Assembly: GCA_022925895.1 (NCBI GenBank)
Contig: JAKSYS010000618.1
Coordinates: forward strand, 1-37,417
Direction of reading: 5' to 3'
Length of the DNA stretch: 37,417 bases
DNA from: Fragilaria crotonensis
Taxonomy: Eukaryota; Bacillariophyta; Fragilariophyceae; Fragilariales; Fragilariaceae
In this document: positions 29,585-37,417 of the stretch, piece after piece
Position numbering within the stretch: the first letter of the stretch is position 1
Layout: every line of letters starts with the position of its first letter
The notes under the pieces: model-generated
What the model saw: the letters and a program-made list of their open reading frames with translations, nothing else
Database searches by the model: none
Told to the model about the DNA's origin: nothing
Program-made: the position numbers and the translations under genes

Positions 29585-31543
29585 ATGACGGATAGCGCTG
29601 TCGATGATCATGTTGTAAGTGGTGTTGTTGCGGGATTGTTCCCGAGGAATGCCGCAAACGACGTGTTGGCCACGAGGGTGCTGACGAATCCATGTCGCTC
29701 CTCCATTCTTAATCTCGGGTGCACGCCTACTAGGGTTGTGGCTTCCGGGCAGGCAGCAAATGTTGGCGTTCCTGTCCCTGCTGTTAACCCTGTGCAATCG
29801 CATCATCATGCCGGAAAACATCGGAGAGGTCGGAAGGGTAGGAAACCGAAAATTCGGTCCGTTCGGAAACGCGCCCCTCACAGTTACAAGTGCTGGATGT
29901 CCTTCTGAAGTGTTTGCCGGGGACTTGAGGGGGGGTTTCGATGAGTTCTTCTCGACATGCGTTAAAAACGAAGCCGAAAGTGCGAAACATGTCGAGCCCA
30001 CGATTTGCTACACTCCCATTCGGTGGATTGCGGATGGGCTGCAAGAGGTGTTGGGATTATCGGGTGGTGGCTATCCGCGTTTCCAAATACAGCAATTGGA
30101 ATCCCTTCGTGAGGACGATGTCTTCCGTCCATCCGGCTCTGTAAGCTCGTTTCAGCAAGAATTCATTCTGATGGATGTCGTCTTGAATCGAGCATTGACG
30201 CCCGTCGATCTTGCTTCCGCCGTTAGGGGTGGAGCCGTGGTCCCCGTTCGAGCCGCGATGTGCATCGTCTCGACACCAAGGCGGATGGGGAGTTTCGAAC
30301 TGTGATTGCCGTCATCCCGTCTGTGGGGCATTTTTATTGTGCTAGGGGAGGCGCCAAGACATAACTGCCGGACAGGAGCGGAAATCACTTAATCCCCACG
30401 ACATGAGTTGGTTACGATTGATGAGGGATGGCAAATTTGGGGATGGAGGGTATGTGAGGTGCTTGCATGATGCCAGTGGCGGGAACATTTCGGCATGGAG
30501 GGTGTCCCTTAACATGGGTGTCGGCCCCTGCCCACGAGGCTGATCCGTTCCGGGAGACAGCTGAGTGATGCTGATGGTCCAGCAATGCCTCCCGACGTGT
30601 TTGATGGCCACCATTCCGATTGGTCGCCTGCTGATCGGGCGTATATTTTCAACGTACGCCTCGCGGAATCCAACGCCGCACGCGATGGGGTGGGCATTAT
30701 GCTAGGGATGTCACCACTTTCGTATTCCGGCAACATGCTGTGTTGTGGACCCAACCGTCACCCCGGTTGTGGACTTCATTGTTGAGCTTGCATACTCGTG
30801 CCGCCTGAAAAGCCGGAAGACGTTGATTCTGATCAGGAACGTCCTGTCATCCCCTGATTGTGCAACCAAGGCCGCGCTGAGTGGGGCATTGGACAAGATT
30901 AACTTGCACAACACCATGGTGGCGAATAAACGTCCGGATGGAAAGGCAAGGAATTCGAGGGGGACTTCGTGCGATGCATCCAATTGGGACTCGCATTCAC
31001 CGTGATGGGGTGGGAATGAGTGCGTACACAACCAATTTGTTGGTCCCCGAGCCAGTTCTGCGAGAGTTCGTTCAGAGTCTTTCGATTGTGGGGAGGCATT
31101 GTTTCCCTGACGTTCTCACGATGATCCAAGAGCTGGAGGCCGATTCAGGCATCCCCCCAGTTCCACCCATGGATGGCGATGGCCACTTTCTTCGTGTGGG
31201 CTTCTCCATTGACATGAGTGTCAACCTCATGAACGCTTCCCATTTTGATGTTTGGGATGCCTCACCTGGGTTCAGCGTTTGGACCGAAACGATTCCGGGT
31301 GCAGCTAAAAATTGGTATTTTGTAATGCCCAATGTGGTTGGGGTTGACGAGGCCGGGAATAACTTTCATGGACTCGCTGTGAAGCTTACCCATGGCGTGG
31401 CAATAAGTTGGGACGGGAGGGTGCTTAGGCACTGTACGTCGCTCTGTGAGCCGAGTGCAAGCAATGTTGAGGAGCAAAACTTATTGTTCGGCTCCTTTAC
31501 TGCAGCAAAGTTCAGGGTACTTCAGGCTGGAGTCCTGCAATAA
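29585..31543 (+). pseudogene. Broken gene with a 2-oxoglutarate-oxygenase-like C-terminus
   Basis: Protein-like reading runs along the plus strand in at least five frame changes: ATG 29585 to ~29,900, ~29,880-30,300 (YTPIRWIADGLQEVLGL, FQQEFILMDVVLNRAL), ~30,300-30,530, ~30,545-30,740, ~30,745-30,990 (KINLHNTMVANKRPDGK), then ~30,980-31,543. The last 220-codon stretch is the clearest: SVNLMNASHFDVWDASPGFSVW holds an HxD pair (H121, D123, numbered from 30881), then NWYFVMPNV, KLTHGVAISWDGR (H171, R180) and RHCTS (H184). HxD followed by a distal H and R is the Fe(II)/2OG dioxygenase signature. I recall similar multi-copy proteins in diatom genomes but know no function. Introns could explain some breaks, but in-frame stops favour a pseudogene. 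It is the only region here that is not obviously a transposon gene. Confidence 0.45.
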
Positions 31544-31551
31544 TTGAAGGG

Positions 31552-31931
31552 GAATTCTCAGAAACACGTGTTATCTTTCCATTTTTCAATAACACCAGAG
31601 AACATGTGTTATCTTTCCATTTTTCAATAACACCTATGTCCTTACAAGCTGCAAACGGTGTTATTGTAATAATGCGAAATCTTAAAAGGTGTTATTGTAA
31701 TTAGTGTAAAACTTAGACGGTGTTATTGTAATAATGCGAAATCTTAAAAGGTGTTATTGTAATTAGTGTAAAACTTAGACGGTGTTATTGTAATAATGAA
31801 ATCTTAAAAGGTGTTATTGTAATTAGTGTAAAACTTAGACGGTGTTATTGATAAGTGAAATAGTAAAACAGGTTTCGGTGGATTGTAATTCTCAAAAACA
31901 CCTGTTATCTTTCCATTTTTCAATAACACCG
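31552..31931. repeat. Array of GGTGTTATTG motifs in both orientations
   Basis: Seven GGTGTTATTG copies on plus start at 31657, 31688, 31719, 31750, 31781, 31810 and 31841, almost exactly 31 bp apart, and form three 60-62 bp double units. They are bracketed by three inverted copies (CAATAACACC at 31587, 31625 and 31921), each ending a GTTATCTTTCCATTTTT tract. The array lies just left of the C48 peptidase gene and is probably the left subterminal or terminal region of the Mutator-like element, where it could bind transposase. Confidence 0.85.
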
Positions 31932-32336
31932 TAGGATAACGTACAATAACCAGGATTTTCAAAACAGTGTATCACTAAAATACGTGTTTGGTTTGCGCGG
32001 AAATACCAATGCTACGCCCGGATGCACTACATTGTTTCGTCGCATGACACAACACAACAAAGCTAAGGTAACCTTCAGGGTAACTCCGACTCGGACTCAT
32101 GTGCCTCAAGCAAAACAATGGTGAGGAAGAAGCCAAAAAGAACCAGCAGACACACTTTCCTGGTGATCCGCGGTATGGCGTGCAGGAGCGTGTAATAAGA
32201 CAAGATGTGGGTGCGCTCATACATGGAAGAATGTTGAATACCCGACTCTAAACTGCCTCATCCAGCGCGCTGCACCACCACCGGCAGCAAAGTCTTCTGA
32301 TAAAGTTCTTCTTGGTCTCTCGCTGTGCGCTCATAC
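31932..32336. other. Upstream region of the C48 peptidase gene
   Basis: No convincing frame. A 15-bp word (TGCGCTCATACATGG) occurs twice, near 32,211 and 32,327. The second copy contains the first ATG of the peptidase frame, which suggests a local duplication. It may contain the decayed N-terminal part of the peptidase protein. Confidence 0.4.
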
Positions 32337-33230
32337 ATGGCTGCAAACAATGCCTTGTTTGAAGATACGACTGGTGGAACATCTACGTACAAGGAAAAGA
32401 AAATTGCAAAGATTCGTTCTCGTCTCGAACACGTTTTTGACTTGCACAATGACTGTGTGAACAGGCTCATCGTCCCCGTTGTTGAGGACGTGCATTTCTT
32501 TGTCTTTGTTGTCGATTTCAACCAGGCCTGCCCTGACTTCTTCATCAATGTTCACTTCTACGATTCTTTGCGACGCTCCACAAGAGCGTCCGCAAATCTT
32601 CCTTCAGACTCATCAGAAATTGTGGCAGAAGTGAATGACTTCTTGTGTAATTTCGTGTTGCATAGACCCGAACACAATCATTTGCAACGCGCGCATTATG
32701 AAGTACTTGAGAAGCTCAAATACCAGGAGTGTCCACAGCAACTCAATGGAATTGATTGCGGATTATTTTGTGTTGGGGTCGTATTGCACATACTTGACGG
32801 AAAGACTATTGACAGGGACGCATTCAGTAAGGAACATGTCACGGAACTGAGGTTCAAGTTGGGCAACCATTTCATGGGTTCTCAACACAACCGTAGTAAC
32901 GAACCAAACCATGAACCCACCAGCAAAGTTGTTCGAGATTGTTTTCCGAGTCTGCGAGGAACGACTATTGTGAGCGAGTATGGTGTTGAGGATGTCACCC
33001 GTTGCACATCCCTGCCGATGTGGATACAACTGCCACGCGTGCATCGATTCCGAAATATAACGACGGTGATGACAATGACAACAACAGTTGTAAATTTATT
33101 GATGTTGATTCCATTCATACGGATGCCAGCACTGATGTCCAAAATCGACATCTGTGGCATCTCTTCCGGCAACAGTTACAAAGACGAAGATTGTGGATTC
33201 CACGTCCTCCACTTCAACCGGTGTGTGTGA
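32337..33230 (+). pseudogene. Ulp1-type (C48) cysteine peptidase of the MULE
   Basis: An open frame with first ATG at 32337; the frame is open from 32325, and residues are numbered from there. The C48 catalytic set is complete: H57 (VEDVHFFVFVVDF), D80 (NVHFYDSL), the oxyanion Q139 and C145 (CPQQLNGIDCGLFCVGV). Such enzymes cut SUMO-like proteins; in MULEs their role is unknown. After about residue 220 (near 32,990) the translation stops looking genuine. Protein-like reading passes to a second frame (DGDDNDNNSCKFIDVD tract), then a third (FQEILNERKIDSFVALEDVD) and finally to the zinc-knuckle frame, so the original protein was probably longer and joined to the next feature. The peptidase core itself is intact. 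Confidence 0.75.
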
Positions 33231-33269
33231 CACACTTTTTCAGGAAATCTTGAACGAGCGAAAGATTGA

Positions 33270-33863
33270 TTCCTTTGTTGCCCTGGAAGATGTGGACCCT
33301 TCATTGAAGAATACGAAGAAAAGTCAAATCAGCTGTCAATTAAGCGCGGCGAGCGCACCTTTCGCTTGTACGTTTGCAAAGAACACATTGATTGTACGTT
33401 TCAGATTTTTGTTGGCAGGCGACGAGGCGATGGCATGTATTTGGTAAAAAGAGTCATATCTGAGCACAGTTCTGTTCGACGGCAGCCACGTGCTCTTGAT
33501 GGGCGTCGTCACAAGAAACGTCGAGCTAACAAACTTGACGAGATGATTGTCAAGGTCAGGAATATGAAGAAGGAACGTCCCACCCCGGCAGATGTCATTA
33601 AAACTGCAGCTACGCAATCGGGTGAGGTCGTTCCGTACATTGCTGCATGGCGGGCTCTGCAGCGCGAAAGTGGCGCTCAATCGCAGGTAGAGCGCAAGAA
33701 AATTGTCTGTGGACGACAGGCTGGGCGTCCAAAAGAGAATAGAATTCGTCACCGAAGCGAGTGCATTAGACCAGAAGATTCCAAAATCAAATGTGGACAA
33801 TGTGGTCAGAAGGGCCACAACAAAAGAACGTGCAAGAACGAGGAAGTGAATTTGTATTTGTGA
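33270..33863 (+). pseudogene. MULE-type DNA-binding region with CCHC zinc knuckle
   Basis: The frame is open from 33270 to the stop at 33863. It reads FIEEYEEKSNQLSIKRGERT, then FRLYVCKEHIDCTFQIFVGRR and DGMYLVKRVISEHSS, a Cys/His pattern like the FLYWCH/WRKY-GCM1-class finger at the start of MULE transposases. ERPTPADVIKTA...VVPYIAAWRAL then matches the linker between that finger and the DDE domain in MULE transposases. The end is a CCHC knuckle, CGQCGQKGHNKRTC. There is no DDE domain. It is in the same frame as the C48 ORF but separated by a stop and two frame changes; I infer one ancestral protein: peptidase, DNA-binding finger, zinc knuckle. It would target the peptidase to element DNA. 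No ATG start of its own is apparent. Confidence 0.6.
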
Positions 33864-33969
33864 AAGGAAGAAGGATTAGTTCAGTTAAGAGTATTGAAAG
33901 GAGAAGCGATAAGTTAGTTCATGTTAGTATGGTGGTTACTAGGTATGCATTCTGATGCTGTTTGTGTCG

Positions 33970-36900
33970 TCACCAACATGCTGATACGTTGGCAATAATG
34001 TAATTGGAAGTTGTATTAGACGCCACCAATGTCAGTACCATGAATGAAGAATGATGCACTGATCCGATTATAATACTATTCCCTTTCGCATCCTTCAGCT
34101 TCTTTGCTGGTGGCTTTTTGTTCGTCAACGTTACCCAAATGACATGTGCTTTGTCCCATGAGTTTTCAGCTTTTGTTGGAGCGAACACTGAAGAGACCAT
34201 GCTGCCATTGGCAGACCCACGCTGTGCCATTATTTCGTGCTTTTTCTTCGTAATGCAATTTGATAACATTGCCTCGTACTGCTGCAGCTCCTCCACTGTG
34301 CAGTTTCCTCAAGAATCGATGCCAGCTCTTTTGCAAGGGGAACAAGAACACTGTATGGAACACTTTCCTTCCTAACAACTGTTGGAACGAGTTCTGGGAA
34401 CACAAGCGCAGCATCTTCGTCTTCATTTGTTGAGTACAAAGTTGTTTCTTGCTGTGTGTTGCAAGGATTGCCAATGAAGTCATCGTTGTCTTCATTTGAT
34501 GTCAAAGTTGGTTCTTCACACCCAAAAAGTCCGTTCGGTTCAACATCGGAGAAATTAGAGCGCCTCAATGCCAAGTTTATAGTTGACACATCGTAGTTAA
34601 GGCATGTTTCTTTGGTGGGTTTCACTGCAAGCGACGTATCAGCAAGGGTTGGCTGAATAGGTGGAAGTTCAATTCCGTTTGGTATCGAAGGCCCTCTTAT
34701 GTCATTGAAAAGCAATCGTTTGTACAAGGATGATACGTTGTGGCACTTGGGGTCATTACTGAACCCATACGCAAGGAACTCCTGCCACCAAGTAACGCAT
34801 ACATCATGGTGGGTTATGCCCAAATAGTCATTAGAAAGGAGCTCAGGATGTGCATCTGATGGCGACAGGGGATACCAATACGTTCGAAGTGCATGCAAGA
34901 ACAGACAAGAATCCTGTCATCCGAAATGGAAACTTTTCGTACACGTGCAAAACGTGGAACAAGTCCGATGTAACTCTGTTTTCGTCACGTTTAGCACTCA
35001 CCAACCAGTGTTCCTCCGCAACCCTTTGAGAAATGTAATTGTTGCGTAGATTCCACTGTTGTGTTACAAGACCCTCGCCTTTGTGAGTTAATCTCTGTGA
35101 CGTTGGTAGAGACGACCAGAGCGACTTGCTCGATACCGCATTCGCGGATAGTATCGAGCTTGATGTGGCCTTTATCTGTGCGTTATGATTAAGTATGGAT
35201 GCAGATCGATCAAGGGAATGCTGCGGCATGACAGGGGCAGCTCCAGCTTTCAATCCATTGTTGGTTCCCTCATGTGGAGAGTTGGTATATGTGTCGTAGT
35301 GGCGAATGTTGCGACGGCGATAAAAGCAGAGGAAAGTCGAGAGGCTCCACATTGTCACGGATGAACAATCGGATGCGCTCTGCCACAGGCTCTGTAGCAG
35401 TGGAAACGAAAGAAGGTGAACGCAGATATGCAGCAAGAAGGGCGTTTGAAATCCGGTACTCTTCCTCCGACTCACAGGTCGAGTGCATCCAGCTGTAAAG
35501 CCACGCCTTGATTTGAATGATGCTTGTTTTAAATGCAGCTTGGTTTTCTCGAAACTGATCTGACGCCAGGACAACAGCGAATCCAACCACGGTCCACAAC
35601 ATGCCAGCCACATCGTACGCGACAAACATTTTGAAAGTGTAGTGCAATTGCAATATCAAGCTGTGATGTTTCTTGTGAATCGCCGTCTGTCACAATGACC
35701 TTTACTCTTCCAATGAATTCCTTCCAAGCAAAGAAGGCATTACTGTCTGAAATAACCAGCGAAAAACCCAGGCACGTTCATTCGGAAGAAAAGCGCGGAT
35801 AACAGTGAACATCTTTCCATTCGAGTCCCGCCCAGTTATTGTGAGGAACGGTCTGTCCTCGTAATTTGTATCGGCAGTACAATCGATGTGGAGCACCTCA
35901 CCGAACATTTTGAATAGGCGCTGAGGTGTTGTCCAAGCACAACCAATCATGAGGTCTTGCTTGTCATCCACCAACAGTGAGTGTCGATGTGTTCTCGCAA
36001 ATAACTGCATGTCCAAATCCTCACTATCAGGAAGCACAACTTTTATGGATGTTGGTGGAGAAGGCTGAACATTGTGATCACCGTCATCACCAAATGACTC
36101 ATTCACCATTATTCCTATTGTTGGATTCGCATTATCTTGATCCATGGATGAAGGAATTTCCTCACCCATCGTGACATCCCCGTTTTGATGCGGAAGATGA
36201 TGGTAAAGCACGCAATGATCAAAACCTTCGGTTCGAAAGGAAGTAAGAAGCTTGTCAATTGGACTCTGATCAGGACTGTCTCGGAGTGCAGAATTACCAT
36301 CATTGTTGCAGGCCCCACCCCGAAACCCATTGATGTATCTAACCTGACTTCTAGGAATCACGTATCCGCATCGAGAGAAATGAATACTTCTCCCCACACC
36401 ATCATTAGCCTTTGCGCTACCAACGCTAACTAGGATGTCCTTTTCAACTCCACCAATAAGTCGCGTTGGGACAGCATACTCAACTTTCAATACCTTCGGG
36501 TGATATGCATGATGAGAATTTCCGGTTCCGCCAGCAAGATAGTATCCAAAGAATCCAGTCCAATATTCATTCGAAATGGACAGACAGAACCTTTTCTATT
36601 GCACGAGTAGTGCGAGTCTTCGGGGAAGAAGTTTCCCAACATTTCCACGTGAATTGTTGCGATCAGAGTGCAAAGTTTCATTCCTGTATTGCGGCTTCTG
36701 GCTGGGACTCAGCTGCTGCCTCTTAGTACCTTGATACAAGCGGCTTCCTCGGCACACAACAATATGTTTGTCCTTGTAACTACCATTTCCAATTAGGTAG
36801 AATCCACCTTGCATTCCTGCAATTGCAAGGTCCTTCAGAAGCTCCTTCCAGCCACCGCCACTAGAAATGGATGCAGAGTACTTGTCACTGAAGTATATCT

Positions 36901-37141
36901 TGTAACCTTTGTACATAGGTTGCAAATACTCAAGAATGTCCTCGCACTCATGACTATCTGAAGGAACATTTAGTAAAGAGCCTGGTGCATGGGATGCCCT
37001 GATAAGGAAAGGAATAACCGCTCTCCAGTATTTCAGATCCTTGGATGCGCCGTCCAAAGCCACCTGTAATGACTTTGTCACCGCGGCTTGGCTTGCCGCG
37101 GCTTGGCTTGTTTGCAAGAACGTTGTGGTGTCGGTAGACAT
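33970..37141 (-). pseudogene. MULE transposase, multiply frameshifted
   Basis: The coding sequence starts at ATG 37141 and passes through at least six frames. N-terminus (37141-36596): GGFYLIGNGSYKDKHIVVCRG and RNETLHSDRNNSRG, a WRKY/FLYWCH-like DNA-binding block, preceded by a 15-bp tandem duplication coding SQAA repeats. Then CPFRMNIGLDS and, in the 36490-35702 frame, TTPQRLFKMFGEVLHIDCTAD with the first catalytic D (near 35,883) and RAFLPNERAWVFRWLFQTV. VTDGDSQETSQLDIAIAL follows near 35,690 (second D) and CGWHVVDRGW. The glutamate is in NSPHEGTNNGLKAG (codon 35269-35271). A SWIM finger, CSCMHFERIGIPCRH, lies near 34,855-34,900. An acidic tail and a final piece end at 33970. All three acidic residues and the SWIM cysteines survive, so the decay is mainly by indels. 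Some breaks could be introns, but no consistent splice sites were seen. Confidence 0.75.
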
Positions 37142-37417
37142 CTCAATACAATAGGAGTGGGAACAATGAATGGAATGGTGCTGCAGTACGGTGAAAAAAT
37201 GGAGAGTTATTCTTATTTTAAATCAGATTTATGTACGTGAATATGTGCATGAATTCAAATTCAAATTCAGAGCAGGGAGGGCAGGCGTGGTGAATTGATT
37301 GAGAAAATATGTCGAGGAAAGGAAACAAAATTCCCATCTTGAACAGCTTCCACTTGTAGCTAAATTTTCTACAAGGTCCTTAAGTAACGTGTCGTACGAT
37401 GACGAAAATAGGTGACA
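37142..37417. other. Upstream of the MULE transposase, no gene
   Basis: AT-rich sequence with a short ATTCAAATTCAAATTCA run near 37,253-37,268. It should contain the transposase promoter (read leftward). No copy of the GGTGTTATTG motif is present, so the right end of the element is not within the window or has diverged. Confidence 0.45.

Larger units (their letters stand above)
31552..37141. mobile_element. Decayed Mutator-like element carrying a C48 peptidase
   Basis: A C48 (Ulp1-type) peptidase and a zinc-knuckle DNA-binding region on plus are convergent with a MULE transposase on minus, 107 bp between stops. MULEs that carry a Ulp1-like peptidase are known (Kaonashi/KIWI-type in plants). 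The repeat array at 31.55-31.93 kb is the likely left end. No matching array is seen between 37,142 and the end of the window, so the right end is outside or lost. Frameshifts in both genes show that the copy is dead. The boundaries given are only the extent of what I can recognise. Confidence 0.65.

Noticed and set aside
31657-31850. CRISPR-like spacing of a 10-bp motif at 31 bp
   Set aside because: The intervals are themselves repeated (two alternating sequences), and there are no cas genes.
33970-37141. MULE transposase as an intact intron-containing gene
   Set aside because: Frame changes occur at many places, including inside conserved motifs, and I could not find consistent GT-AG introns; indel decay is simpler.
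1-37417. tRNA genes or conserved host housekeeping genes
   Set aside because: None recognised on either strand by eye; a covariance-model scan would be decisive.

Overview
This window reads as a transposon graveyard from a eukaryote, most likely a diatom or close stramenopile relative. That assignment is inference: several decayed proteins match, from memory, the Gag/Pol style of diatom Ty1/copia-type elements, and no rRNA, tRNA or organelle gene is present to confirm it. I see no intact host gene. Nearly all recognisable coding sequence belongs to mobile elements, in at least six layers of different age, some inserted inside others.

Layout. 1-4.46 kb is low-information sequence with one unrecognised antisense open stretch. 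4.46-11.56 kb (+) is an old, heavily frameshifted copia-type Gag-Pol relic. It is split by a 5'-truncated non-LTR retrotransposon on the minus strand (5879-8991) with RT and RNase H, flanked by a 16-bp target duplication (15/16 identical). 12446-23060 is a young, complete Ty1/copia LTR element: LTRs of 373 and 376 bp differ by one base and one 3-bp indel, with a GAGGTA target duplication. Its gag is interrupted by a 4.8-kb PIF/Harbinger DNA transposon (13351-18149, TTA duplication) that carries an intact DDE transposase and an intact accessory ORF. Its pol is interrupted by a 438-bp MITE (20169-20606, TCA duplication). A frameshift breaks the RNase H. The Pol reading frame runs about 92 codons into the 3' LTR.

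23.07-23.7 kb holds an aspartic-protease relic of another retroelement, which the young copia element may have split. 24.1-27.8 kb (-) is a GC-rich relic of a tyrosine-recombinase (DIRS-like) retroelement with RT, RNase H and recombinase pieces. 28-29.2 kb is intergenic with two CRE-type palindromes. A 3 x 101-bp minisatellite (29.25-29.56 kb) precedes a broken gene (29.59-31.54 kb) whose C-terminus carries an HxD...H pattern like a 2-oxoglutarate oxygenase fold.

31.55-37.14 kb looks like a decayed Mutator-like element. An array of GGTGTTATTG motifs is followed by a C48 (Ulp1-type) peptidase that was probably once joined to a zinc-knuckle DNA-binding region. Convergent to it lies a frameshifted MULE transposase with DDE residues and a SWIM finger. 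The right end of this element is not in the window. The Harbinger element and the MULE both have a two-gene convergent layout, with about 110 bp between the stops.
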